NCBI GenBank assembly: GCA_903928115.1
Contig: CAIYPP010000103.1
Span: forward strand, 1-64,000
Length of the DNA: 64,000 bases
Origin: an uncultured Planctomycetota bacterium
GTDB lineage: Bacteria; Planctomycetota; UBA1135; GCA-002686595
Direction of reading: 5' to 3'
In this document: piece after piece, positions 48,439 through 56,782 of the stretch
Position numbering within the stretch: the stretch's first letter is position 1
Layout of the letters: every line of letters begins with the position of its first letter
Made by a program: the position numbers and the translations under genes
The notes under the pieces: model-generated
Seen by the model: only the letters and a program-made list of their open reading frames with translations
Database searches by the model: none
What the model was told of the DNA's origin: nothing

Positions 48439-49659
48439 ATGCGTCGCCCTCTGCTCTTCGCGTTCTTCGCCGCGGTCCCGCTCACGAGTTCTTCGTTTGC
48501 TCAGGGCTACTTCGAGGCTCGCAACTCCGCCATGGGTGGAACGGGCGTCGCCTCGTCGCGCTACAAGGCCGCGGGCTTTGCGAATCCTGCGCTGCTCACG
48601 CGCTTCGGCGAGAGCGACGACTTCGGCATGCTCCTGCCCACGGTCGGAGCATTTGCCGACGACGAGACCGGCCTCGCGGACGATCTGCAGGACTTCACGG
48701 ACGAGTTCGATCGCATCGATGCGTTGCTCGCCAATCCAGGCGCAGTGACAGAGGGCGATCTCGATGCCTTGGTGGCGAGCCTGAGCGCGCTCGATGGGCG
48801 TGAGCTAACCGCCGACGCGGGGGTTGGTCTCGCATTCGCGATGCCGTCGGACAAGTTTGCGTGGTCCCTGCACCTGCGTTCCTACGTCGATGTGACGAGC
48901 TTCGTGGATGTCGATCCGCAGGATCTCATCTACCTTGAGAACATTGATCTCAACAGCCCAAGCGCCACGCTCGAGGACTTGGATTCGGAGGGTCGTGCTC
49001 TCGGCGTGGCGATGTCGGAGGTCGGCTTCTCGATGGCCCGCGAGCTCGACTTTGGCGGCAAGAAGCTCGCGCTCGGCATCACGCCCAAGTACCAGCGCGT
49101 CGACTCGATCAACTACGGCGTCAATATCAACTCCTATGACGCCGCCGACTTCGATGCCGACCGGTACATGCAAGACGAAGGCAACTTCAACCTCGACCTC
49201 GGCGCGTCGTTCGAGCCCGGCGGCGGCTTCCTCGTCGGTCTGATGGTCCGCGACGCGCTCTCCTACGAGTACGACTCGGTGGTCACGCTCGGGGAGTCCT
49301 TTGGCTACAAGATCGGACCGGTCGCCACGGCCGGCGTCTCGTGGACCAACGACTGGTTCACGCTCGCCGCGGATGTCGACCTGAATGTACGCGAGCGTGT
49401 GGACGAGGACTCCACAAGTCTCGCTGGGTTGGGCATCAACGATGACACCCAGACGTGGCACGTCGGCGGCGAGTTCGACCTCGCCAAGTGGTTCCAGCTG
49501 CGCGCGGGCTATCGCGGCGATCTCGAGAACACGCTCGAGGATGCGGTCACGGCCGGCTTCGGCCTCTCGCCTTGGGACGTGTTCCACATCGAGGTCGCGG
49601 GCATCTATGTCGATGCCGACAGCCTCGGCGCAGTCGTTCAGCTCTCGTTCACGTTCTAG
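48439..49659 (+). CDS. TraF-like outer-membrane beta-barrel protein
   Basis: 406 residues. Signal peptide (MRRPLLFAFFAAVPLTSSSF, then AQ). The mature start FEARNSAMGGTGVASSRYKA with GFANPALLTRF is the conserved opening of the conjugal-transfer TraF_2 / FadL-like barrel family. Alternating hydrophobic strands run to the end, which closes with Phe (VVQLSFTF), a typical outer-membrane targeting end. Despite the family name there are no conjugation genes nearby; planctomycete members are general outer-membrane proteins of unknown cargo. Confidence 0.82.
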   Translation: MRRPLLFAFFAAVPLTSSSFAQGYFEARNSAMGGTGVASSRYKAAGFANPALLTRFGESDDFGMLLPTVGAFADDETGLADDLQDFTDEFDRIDALLANPGAVTEGDLDALVASLSALDGRELTADAGVGLAFAMPSDKFAWSLHLRSYVDVTSFVDVDPQDLIYLENIDLNSPSATLEDLDSEGRALGVAMSEVGFSMARELDFGGKKLALGITPKYQRVDSINYGVNINSYDAADFDADRYMQDEGNFNLDLGASFEPGGGFLVGLMVRDALSYEYDSVVTLGESFGYKIGPVATAGVSWTNDWFTLAADVDLNVRERVDEDSTSLAGLGINDDTQTWHVGGEFDLAKWFQLRAGYRGDLENTLEDAVTAGFGLSPWDVFHIEVAGIYVDADSLGAVVQLSFTF

Positions 49660-49682
49660 CCGCAGTCGCGGTGCTCACCACG

Positions 49683-49717
49683 GGGCGCGCAGGGGAGGTG
49701 ATCCTCCTCGCGCGCCC
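49683..49717. terminator. Bidirectional hairpin between convergent barrel and NUDIX genes
   Basis: GGGCGCGC/GCGCGCCC outer stem (49683-49690, 49710-49717) and inner GGAGG/CCTCC stem (49694-49698, 49703-49707) with a 4-base loop, lying between two gene ends that face each other. No T-tract, so Rho-independent action is uncertain. Confidence 0.5.
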
Positions 49718-50137
49718 TCAGGCTGCCTTGAGCAGCGAGTGCAGCCGCAGGAGCGCGGCGCGGTCCGGCTCGAGCTCAAGGGCGGGGTAGGCGTCGGTGA
49801 AGCTGGCCCAGCGGTGGGCGGCGAAGCGCCCTGAGAGGTGGAGCGCGGGGCGCTCGGGCGGCGTGCGGAACCCGTAGGTCCACTCGATGACCTCCTCGTC
49901 GCCCAGAACCCAGCGACCGGGCAGGTGCAGGTCGAGCAGGTCGGCGGGGCGGGAGATGCCGATGTCGTCGAGCACCTCGCGCCGGATCGCGGTCTCGAGC
50001 TTCTCGCCGAAGCCGATCGGGCCTTGGATCGGGCCCCAGCAGCTCTCCGATGTCGAGCCGCGCAGCAGCAGGTAGTCGGGTTCCTGCCCGCGGAAGCGGT
50101 AGACGAAGACCTTGATGCGGTGCACCAGCTCGGTCAT
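49718..50137 (-). CDS. NUDIX hydrolase
   Basis: 139 residues. The NUDIX helix is present at about 39-63: GPIGFGEKLETAIRREVLDD followed by IGI. The spacing fits G-x5-E-x7-R-E-U-x-E-E-x-G-U, but the metal-binding Glu-Glu is Asp-Asp here, a conservative change that may tune metal use. NUDIX enzymes hydrolyse nucleoside diphosphate derivatives; VHRIKVFVYRFRGQEPDYLL at the N-terminus resembles dihydroneopterin-triphosphate- and Ap4A-type members. It is divergent from folC, which would suit a folate role, but this is inference. Start ATG at 50137. Confidence 0.85.
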   Translation of the reverse strand: MTELVHRIKVFVYRFRGQEPDYLLLRGSTSESCWGPIQGPIGFGEKLETAIRREVLDDIGISRPADLLDLHLPGRWVLGDEEVIEWTYGFRTPPERPALHLSGRFAAHRWASFTDAYPALELEPDRAALLRLHSLLKAA

Positions 50138-50247
50138 GGTCGGGGAGCGACGGGTTGGAGCCGAGGTCGGTCGGGGAACGAACGTCGTGCGGGGCCGAGG
50201 GCGCCTCGCACGTTCCCCAAGATCGGCCGCGCGGCGCCGCGACTGAA

Positions 50248-51570
50248 ATGCAACGTCCTGAAATTCCTGAGACCTCGAAGCCGCTGCCGATGGCGGCAGC
50301 CGTGGATCGTGCGGCGGTGTCGGCGCGCCTCGAGGGGCTCGTCGACTGGGAGCGCCGCAAGCGGGCGTCGATGCGGGTCTCGACGGACCCCGCGCGGGCG
50401 TTGCTCGCGGCCCTCGGTGAGCCGCAGCGCGGGCTGCGCGTGGTCCACGTCACGGGGAGCAAGGGCAAGGGGAGCACCAGCGCGCTCGTGGCGGCGGGGC
50501 TCGCGCGCGCGGGCCTGCGCGTCGGTCGCTACGCGTCGCCCCATGTCGAGCGCTTGAACGAGCGCGTCGTGATCGACGGCGTCGAGGCCGGGGACGAGCT
50601 GCTCTACGGCTCGCTCGCTCGCGCCCTCGACGCACGCGAAGCCCTGATCCGCGAGCGGCCCGAGGTCGACCCCACGTGGTTCGACGTGATGACGGCGGCG
50701 GCGTTCGTCTGCTTCCGGGAGGCTGGGGTCGAGTGGGTGGTCGCGGAAGTGGGGCTCGGCGGGCGGCTCGACTCGACCAACGTGCTCGACGGAGAGGTGT
50801 GCGTGATCACGAACATCGAGCTCGAACACACGGCGGTTCTGGGCGACACGCACTTCGCGATCGCCACTGAGAAAGCGGGGATCTTGAAGCTCGGCTGCAC
50901 GCTGGTGACCGGCGTTCCCGCGGGCAGCGAGGCAGACCGGGCGATCGCGGCGCGTGCGGCGGAGCTCGGGGTCGCGGTGCGGCGGCCGCTGTCGGCGCCG
51001 GTCGAGCCCGACACCGTTGCCGAGCGCAACCGGCGCGTTGCCGCGGCGGTGCTCGACGAGCTCGGCACGCGCGGCGTGGTCGGGAGGGCGGGGGAGCGGC
51101 TCTCAGGGGGGCTCTTGGACCCTGCGACGGCCCTGAGAGCGGCACTTCCGGGGCGTCAGGAGCGCTTCCGCGTGGGCTCGGTGCCCGTGGTCCTCGATGG
51201 CGCCCATACCCCCGCCAGCGTGGCCGCGGCGCTGGCCGATCTGGCCCGCGACCCCGCCCTGCGAGCCCGGCCCGTGGTCGTGCTCGGTCTCGCCCGCGAC
51301 AAGGACCAAGCCGGGATCCTCAAGCACCTCGCGCCGGAGGCCGAAAAGCTCGTCAGCACGTCCGTGGGAACCGAACTGCACCGCACCGCCGCCGAAATCG
51401 CGGAGGCTGCGGCGGCCGTCGGTGTGATGGCCGAGTCGGCCACCCCGCCCCGGGCGGCGCTCGAGCTGGCCTTGGAGCACGCACGCAGCCGCGGCGCGTG
51501 GGTCCTCGTCATCGGCTCGCTCTATCTCGCAGGAGCTCTTCGACCCGACCTCAGACAGGCCGCAACGTGA
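50248..51570 (+). CDS. folC: Bifunctional folylpolyglutamate/dihydrofolate synthase
   Basis: 440 residues from the ATG at 50248 (ATG 50290 is a possible shorter start; no clear ribosome site for either). Adds glutamates to folates, ATP-dependent, Mur-ligase fold. P-loop GSKGKGS at 70-76, YASPHVERLNERVVIDG, FDVMTAAAFVCFREAGVEWV, EVGLGGRLDSTNVLDGEVCV (metal/ATP site), TNIELEHTAVLGDT, KAGILKLG, and the C-terminal LDGAHTPASVAAAL. The stop overlaps the GTG of the next gene (GTGA). Confidence 0.93.
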   Translation: MQRPEIPETSKPLPMAAAVDRAAVSARLEGLVDWERRKRASMRVSTDPARALLAALGEPQRGLRVVHVTGSKGKGSTSALVAAGLARAGLRVGRYASPHVERLNERVVIDGVEAGDELLYGSLARALDAREALIRERPEVDPTWFDVMTAAAFVCFREAGVEWVVAEVGLGGRLDSTNVLDGEVCVITNIELEHTAVLGDTHFAIATEKAGILKLGCTLVTGVPAGSEADRAIAARAAELGVAVRRPLSAPVEPDTVAERNRRVAAAVLDELGTRGVVGRAGERLSGGLLDPATALRAALPGRQERFRVGSVPVVLDGAHTPASVAAALADLARDPALRARPVVVLGLARDKDQAGILKHLAPEAEKLVSTSVGTELHRTAAEIAEAAAAVGVMAESATPPRAALELALEHARSRGAWVLVIGSLYLAGALRPDLRQAAT

Positions 51571-52079
51571 CCACCACGACCATCGTCTCGGACCTCTTCC
51601 TCACCGACTCGTTCCTGATCAAGGGCGAGGTCGAGCGGAAGCACGCGCGCCTCTCGCAGGTGCTCGACGAGCACCGCAAGTTCTTCATCAAGGTGCGCAA
51701 CGCCACGCTGGTGGATCTCAACACCTGTGACCGCATCCAGACGCCGCTCCTGCACGTCAACACCGACGAGATCCTCGTCGCGCACGAGTTTCTCGATCAG
51801 GCCGGCGACGCGCAGCTCGCGGCTCTGCATCGCGATCACAAGACGGTCAAGGTGCGCGTGTTCTTCACGGGCCACCTCAACGTCGAGGTCGGAGGCGAGT
51901 GCCGTCCGGGTGCCTACGAAGCCGACGACCGCATGACGCGCCGCTTCTTCGTGATGCGCAACCCGCAGGTGCGCGGCTTCAACGCGAAGGAAGACTCCGA
52001 CCTCAAGCTGCTCTTCAAGCTGCCGTACGTGATCGTGAACAAGGCACGTCTCTCCTACGTGTACGACTTCAACGAGTAG
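51567..52079 (+). CDS. Conserved hypothetical protein (DUF6812-like)
   Basis: 170 residues, GTG start overlapping the folC stop. No signal peptide or membrane segment. The sequence pattern DSFLIKGEVERKHARLSQVL ... FFIKVRNATLVDLNTCDRIQ ... LLHVNTDEILVAHEFLDQAG looks like a small beta-barrel/OB-type domain family seen in planctomycetes, possibly DUF6812; the assignment is tentative. A second half with VFFTGHLNVEVGGECRPGAY and LLFKLPYVIVNKARLSYVYD completes it. Function unknown. Coupling to folC is by overlap only. Confidence 0.7.
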   Translation: MTTTTIVSDLFLTDSFLIKGEVERKHARLSQVLDEHRKFFIKVRNATLVDLNTCDRIQTPLLHVNTDEILVAHEFLDQAGDAQLAALHRDHKTVKVRVFFTGHLNVEVGGECRPGAYEADDRMTRRFFVMRNPQVRGFNAKEDSDLKLLFKLPYVIVNKARLSYVYDFNE

Positions 52080-52185
52080 GTCGAGAGGCCGTTCGTGCGA
52101 CCACCCGCAGCGCGCTCGACGCGCTGCGCGTGTTTTGGAGGCTCCACGTGTTGCCGACTCGGCGTCGGCGTGCACAATCGGAGCG

Positions 52186-52620
52186 ATGTCGACCGCGCGT
52201 TCCCGTCTCACGCTGCTGCACTGGGGTGTCGTGATCGCGGCAGCCTCGTGCCTCGCGGGTCTCATCGCGATGCGTGCGCTGCTCGTGCCCGACCCCGACG
52301 GCTACGGCACGCACGAGCAGCTCGGGCTCCTCGCGTGCAGCGCGCCGAAGTGGTTTGGAATTCCGTGTCCCGGCTGCGGCGTAACGACAGCGGTCACGTG
52401 GTTCGTCCATGGCGATCCGCTGCGCTCGCTCACGGTACAACCGCTCGGTTTCTCGCTCGCGCTCGTGGGTTCTCTCGCGCTGCCGGCGTCGCTCGTCGCG
52501 ACGTGGAGCGGTGTCGACCTCGGAGCCTGGCTGCTGCGTGTGCCTTGGCGGCGCGTGCTCGTGCCGGCGATCGCGTTCGTCGCGCTCGCGTGGCTCTACA
52601 AGATCGCGGCGATGCGCTGA
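52186..52620 (+). CDS. DUF2752 membrane protein
   Basis: 144 residues from the ATG at 52186, with a GGAG three bases upstream; a TTG at 52135 would extend it. The DUF2752 signature is clear: GIPCPGCGVTTAVTWFVHGD with its C-P-G-C-G motif at a membrane edge. Three or four hydrophobic segments (about 10-32, 68-82, 88-110, 122-140). Function unknown; the Cys pair may bind metal or be redox active. Convergent with rsgA. Confidence 0.87.
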   Translation: MSTARSRLTLLHWGVVIAAASCLAGLIAMRALLVPDPDGYGTHEQLGLLACSAPKWFGIPCPGCGVTTAVTWFVHGDPLRSLTVQPLGFSLALVGSLALPASLVATWSGVDLGAWLLRVPWRRVLVPAIAFVALAWLYKIAAMR

Positions 52621-52629
52621 GCTGCGCGC

Positions 52630-53595
52630 TCAGCCGTCGGAGTCGTCGATCAGCTCGCCTTCTTCGTCGCCCGTCGGGCGCACGGCCTTGAGCTCGTCGA
52701 GCAGGTCGATGTAGCTCGCGAAGCGCGAGGCGGCGACGTCACCGCGCTCGACCGCATCGAACACGGCGCAGCCGGGCTCGTGGTCGTGGGAGCAGTCGGG
52801 GAAGCGGCAGGCGGACTGGTGGCGTGCGAACTCGGGGAACATTCCCCGCAGCGCCGCGGCGTCGGCCTTGTGCAGGCGGAAGGTGCGGATGCCCGGCGTG
52901 TCGGCGACCCAGCCGCCGAAGTCGAGGCGGTGCAGCTGCGAGAAGCTCGTGGTGTGCTTGCCGCCATCCCAGAACTTGCTGATCTTGCCGACCTTGAGCT
53001 TGAGGCCAGGCTGCAGCACGTTGAGCAGGCTCGACTTGCCAACGCCGGAGGCCCCGTAGAGCGCGGTGACCTTGTCCTTCAGGCGAGCACGAAGGTCTTC
53101 GACTCCGGCGCTGGTCGTCACGCTCGTGCGCAGCACCTCGACGCCGATGTCCTCATACGTATGCGCAATCGCCTCGACGGCGCCGTCGCGGTCGAGGTCG
53201 ACCTTGTTGAGGACGAGCAGCGCGGGCACGTCGTACCAAAACGCCGCGCCGAGGATGCGATCGGTGCGATTCGACGAGAACTTGGGCTTCTCGACGGAGG
53301 CGACGATGCACAGCTGGTCGACGTTCGCGATCAAGACTTGCTCGCGCGGATCGTGGCTCGAAGCCGTGCGACCGAGGCGGTTGCGGCGCGGCAGCACCTC
53401 TTCGAGGCTCGCGGGCGTGCTCGTGGTGTCCACGCGCACGAAATCGCCGACCGCGACTGGGTTCTTCTGCTCGGTGCGCTCTTCGAACAGCTTGCCGCGC
53501 GGGACGCAGGCGACGACGCGACCGTCGATTTCGACGTGGCACACCTTGGCATCGGTGCGGATCACTCGACCGGTCTGTTGCGGTGCGTCGCTCAT
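52630..53595 (-). CDS. rsgA: Small ribosomal subunit biogenesis GTPase RsgA
   Basis: 321 residues. Circularly permuted GTPase that helps 30S maturation. N-terminal OB domain (GRVIRTDAKVCHVEIDGRVV), then G4 LNKVDLD before G1 GASGVGKSSLLN, G2/switch KHTTSFSQLHRL and G3 DTPGIR, the permuted order diagnostic for RsgA. C-terminal zinc knuckle CRFPDCSHDHEPGC with Cys-Cys-His-Cys. An acidic C-terminal tail follows. Start ATG at 53595; divergent from the rRNA/tRNA methylase gene 33 bp away. Confidence 0.96.
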   Translation of the reverse strand: MSDAPQQTGRVIRTDAKVCHVEIDGRVVACVPRGKLFEERTEQKNPVAVGDFVRVDTTSTPASLEEVLPRRNRLGRTASSHDPREQVLIANVDQLCIVASVEKPKFSSNRTDRILGAAFWYDVPALLVLNKVDLDRDGAVEAIAHTYEDIGVEVLRTSVTTSAGVEDLRARLKDKVTALYGASGVGKSSLLNVLQPGLKLKVGKISKFWDGGKHTTSFSQLHRLDFGGWVADTPGIRTFRLHKADAAALRGMFPEFARHQSACRFPDCSHDHEPGCAVFDAVERGDVAASRFASYIDLLDELKAVRPTGDEEGELIDDSDG

Positions 53596-53628
53596 GCAGG
53601 GCCGCTCATGCTAGAACATCCGCGCCCC

Positions 53629-54414
53629 ATGACGCGTAGAGAAGTACTCCGCTCCACGTCGAATCCCGCGGTGTCCCTGGTGCGCAGTGCGCTCGCGGGC
53701 CGCGAGAGGGGACTGTTGGTCCTCGAGGGCGAGCGGCTGATCGACGATGCCCTGCGGGCTGGCTGTGCGTTCGAGCTCGCCCTCGTGGCCGAGAGCCGCA
53801 GCGAGCGGGCCCGCGAGCTCGAAGCGCGCGGTATCGACGTGCGCGTCACCGACGATGCGCTGCTGGAGCGACTGAGCGCGCTCGCGACGAGTCAGGGCGC
53901 GATCGCGCTCGCCCGCGCACCGCAGCCCGCCACGCTCTCGGCTCCGCATCTCGGACCTGAAGCCCTCGTACTCGTCGTGGCGGGCGTCGCGGATCCGGGC
54001 AATCTGGGTGCGCTTGCGCGCAGCGCCGAGGCAGCCGGAGCGCAGGCGCTCGCGCTCGTCCGCGGCGGCGCGAGCCCTTGGAACTCCAAGGCGCTGCGAG
54101 GCTCGATGGGCAGTTTGCTGCGACTGCCCGTGATCCCCTTCGAGGATGCGGAGAGCGCGGCGCGTGAGCTGCATGGGCATGGCTTCCGTCAAGTGCGCGC
54201 CGCGACACGCGGGGGCAGCTCGCCCTCCGAGTTCGATTGGAGCGGGCGCATCGCGCTGTGGGTGGGCTCCGAAACCGGCGAGATTCCGGCAGCGGGCGCG
54301 AAGTTCGAAGGCGTGACGATCCCGATGCGCGGCGCAGTCGAGTCGCTCAACGTCACGGTCGCTGCATCGCTGCTTCTGTTCGCCGCGGGACGTGCCGAGG
54401 AGCCGCGGGCGTGA
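53629..54414 (+). CDS. TrmH/SpoU-family RNA 2'-O-methyltransferase
   Basis: 261 residues. N-terminal substrate-binding domain (LRSTSNPAVSLVRSALAGRE, LVLEGERLIDDALRAG), then the SPOUT knot: motif 1 VAGVADPGNLGALARSAEAA, motif 2 IALWVGSETGEIP, motif 3 IPMRGAVESLNVTVAASLLL. These methylate a ribose in rRNA or tRNA with S-adenosylmethionine; the order of domains is like RlmB/TsnR types. The exact nucleotide is unknown. Start ATG at 53629. The stop overlaps the rarA GTG (GTGA). Confidence 0.9.
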   Translation: MTRREVLRSTSNPAVSLVRSALAGRERGLLVLEGERLIDDALRAGCAFELALVAESRSERARELEARGIDVRVTDDALLERLSALATSQGAIALARAPQPATLSAPHLGPEALVLVVAGVADPGNLGALARSAEAAGAQALALVRGGASPWNSKALRGSMGSLLRLPVIPFEDAESAARELHGHGFRQVRAATRGGSSPSEFDWSGRIALWVGSETGEIPAAGAKFEGVTIPMRGAVESLNVTVAASLLLFAAGRAEEPRA

Positions 54415-55670
54415 GCGGCGAGCTGTTCGACGATGCAGTCGAGCCCACGCGCGCAGTGCAGGCCAACGCGGGGCCGCTCGCGGAGCGCATGCGGCCTCGC
54501 ACGCTCGCGGAGGTTGCAGGTCAGACGCACTTGCTCGGGCCCGAGAAGCTGCTCGCGCGGCTCTTCGAAGGCGAGCTCACGCAAAGCCTCATCCTGTGGG
54601 GGCCGCCGGGCGTCGGCAAGACCACGCTGGCGCGACTGCTCGCTTCGCGCTCGCTCCTGCGCTTCGTGCCATTTTCCGCCGTGCTCTCCGGAATCAAGGA
54701 GGTGCGCGAAGTGATGGCAGAGGCCGCGGCGACGCGGCGGCGCAGCGGAGTGCGTACGCTGCTCTTCGTCGACGAGATCCACCGCTTCAACAAAGCGCAG
54801 CAGGACGCGTTTCTCCCGTTCGTCGAGGCGGGCGACATCGTCCTGATCGGTGCGACGACGGAGAATCCGTCGTTCGAGCTCAACGGCGCGCTCCTCTCGC
54901 GAGCGCGCGTCTTGATTCTCCAGCCTCTCGCGCCGCACGAACTGGTCTCGCTGCTCTCGCGCGCGCTCGACGACGCGCGCGGGCTCGGCGGGCGCGTACG
55001 CGCAAGTGAGGACTTGCTGTTGCGCATCGCGCACGCGGCGGACGGCGACGCGCGGCGTGCGCTCAACCTGCTCGACACGGCTGCGGCGCTCGTGCGCGAT
55101 GGCGGCGAGCTCGACGAAGGCACGTTGGCGCAGGCACTCCAGCGCAAGCAGCTTGCCTACGACAAGTCGGGGGAAGAGCACTACAACCTCGCGTCTGCCC
55201 TGCACAAGTCGATTCGCAACAGCGACGACAGCGCCGCGGTCTACTGGATCACGCGCATGCTCGAAGCCGGCGAGGATCGCGACTTTCTCGCGCGTCGGCT
55301 CGTGCGCATCGCCGTCGAGGACATCGGACTCGCCGACGTGTTCGCGTTGCGGATCGCGCTCGACGGCGCGGACGCGTGGAACCGGCTCGGCACGCCCGAG
55401 GGCGAGCTCGCGCTCGTGCAAGTGGCCGTGTATCTCGCGCGTGCAAAGAAGTCGAACGCGGTGTACGTCGCCTACGACGCCGCACGGGAAGATGTGCAGC
55501 GCACGGCGGCGGATCCGGTGCCGCTCCATCTGCGCAACGCGCCGACGCGGTTGATGCGCGAGGCGGGCTACGGCGCGGGCTATCGCTACGCGCACGACGA
55601 TCCCGCGGCCAAGGACGAGATGAAGTGCATGCCGCCTTCGTTGGAAGAGCGGCGCTACTTCAAGAAGTAG
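54411..55670 (+). CDS. rarA: Replication-associated recombination protein A (AAA+ ATPase)
   Basis: 419 residues, MgsA/RarA/WRNIP1 family, a clamp-loader-like AAA+ ATPase acting at stalled forks. Start RMRPRTLAEVAGQTHLLGPE; Walker A GPPGVGKT at 64-71; Walker B FVDEIHRF with DEIH at 121-124; sensor 1 IGATTENPSFELNGALLSR; arginine finger region; sensor 2 GDARRALNLLD; C-terminal tetramerisation domain with SALHKSIRNSDDSAAVYWIT and VEDIGLADVFAL. GTG start overlaps the methylase stop. Confidence 0.96.
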   Translation: MSGELFDDAVEPTRAVQANAGPLAERMRPRTLAEVAGQTHLLGPEKLLARLFEGELTQSLILWGPPGVGKTTLARLLASRSLLRFVPFSAVLSGIKEVREVMAEAAATRRRSGVRTLLFVDEIHRFNKAQQDAFLPFVEAGDIVLIGATTENPSFELNGALLSRARVLILQPLAPHELVSLLSRALDDARGLGGRVRASEDLLLRIAHAADGDARRALNLLDTAAALVRDGGELDEGTLAQALQRKQLAYDKSGEEHYNLASALHKSIRNSDDSAAVYWITRMLEAGEDRDFLARRLVRIAVEDIGLADVFALRIALDGADAWNRLGTPEGELALVQVAVYLARAKKSNAVYVAYDAAREDVQRTAADPVPLHLRNAPTRLMREAGYGAGYRYAHDDPAAKDEMKCMPPSLEERRYFKK

Positions 55671-55686
55671 CGCGGACCGCGCGCGC

Positions 55687-56718
55687 TCAGTTCATCTTCC
55701 ACGCGAGTTCCGCAAAGAGCTCCGCCATGGCTTCGACGTCGTGCGCGATGCCCTCGGAGTCCGTCGCGCTCGCGGAGAGCTCGCCTGAGAGCTCCAGCTT
55801 CGCGTCGAGGGCGAACGAGTGCGCGACATCCGTGTCGAGATCCCACAGGAGCTTGCCTTCGCCGCCGAGCACAAGCTTGAGCTCCGCGGCGTCGACTTGG
55901 ACTTCGATGCCTTCGAGCTCGAGCTCGCCGCCGAGCGCTTCGAGGATCGCCGTACGTCCGTCGAGCTCGCCTTCGGCGTCGAGCGTGAGCTTCACCTCCG
56001 CGCAGCGGCGGCCTTCGAGATCGCGCACGCCGACGAGCTCGCAGCGCGCCCGGAAGCTCGCGAGGATGTCCTCGAGCAGCGGATTGAGAGCGTCGTCGAA
56101 CTCCTCCGCGACCGCACCGCTGTCGAGCGTATCGGTGAGAGGGCGGACTTCCATGCCGAGCATCAGCGCGGGTACGAGCGCGGTCGGTTCGAGCTCCCAC
56201 TTGGCGCCTACTTCGACCTCGCCCTCGGGCAGGAGCGAACGCAGGTGCAAGTCGGCTCCGAGTGCTTCGAGCGCCTCCATGCGGCCCTCGCCGTCCTTGA
56301 ACGAGAGCACGTAGGCGTCCTGAGACTTGCTCCACTCGAAGAGGATCGTCTCACCGTCGACCTCGAAGAGATCGCTGGCCTCGTCCTTCTGCTCCGCCAT
56401 CGCGAAACGCGACTTCGAGTCGCTGTACGTGCGCTCGAAGCGCACGGGACGGCCGCCACGGACTTCGAGGAAGCGATCCGAAACGCTCATCGTCATCGCG
56501 AGCTCGGCAGCGAAGTCCTCGATGGGAACTTGCGCGCTCAGATCTTGACCGTCGATCGTCACCGAGAAGTCGCCGAGGCTCAGGTTGCCGCGGACCTCGT
56601 AGGTCATCGACGTGACGGCGTTGGTCGGCGGCGCGAACTCGAGCCGCTCGGCGCTGGGTGCGAGGGCGAGCAGGGCGAGCGGTGCGAAGCAGCGAGCGGC
56701 GGAAGAGAGCGTGAACAT
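55687..56718 (-). CDS. Exported acidic protein (hypothetical)
   Basis: 343 residues. Probable signal sequence (MFTLSSAARCFAPLALLALA, then PSA). The mature protein is strongly acidic with beta-strand periodicity (MTYEVRGNLSLGDFSVTIDG, LDTDVAHSFALDAKLELSGE), like lipid-A-barrel or lipocalin-type planctomycete exported proteins, but no family is recognised. The ATG at 56718 has GGAGG seven bases upstream. Convergent with rarA, and 64 bp downstream of recD2 on the same strand. Confidence 0.7.
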   Translation of the reverse strand: MFTLSSAARCFAPLALLALAPSAERLEFAPPTNAVTSMTYEVRGNLSLGDFSVTIDGQDLSAQVPIEDFAAELAMTMSVSDRFLEVRGGRPVRFERTYSDSKSRFAMAEQKDEASDLFEVDGETILFEWSKSQDAYVLSFKDGEGRMEALEALGADLHLRSLLPEGEVEVGAKWELEPTALVPALMLGMEVRPLTDTLDSGAVAEEFDDALNPLLEDILASFRARCELVGVRDLEGRRCAEVKLTLDAEGELDGRTAILEALGGELELEGIEVQVDAAELKLVLGGEGKLLWDLDTDVAHSFALDAKLELSGELSASATDSEGIAHDVEAMAELFAELAWKMN

Positions 56719-56782
56719 GGCGTGCCTCCCAACGGGACGCGACGAGCGTAGCCGAAGTGTGCCCCGAACGCGCGAGCCGACC

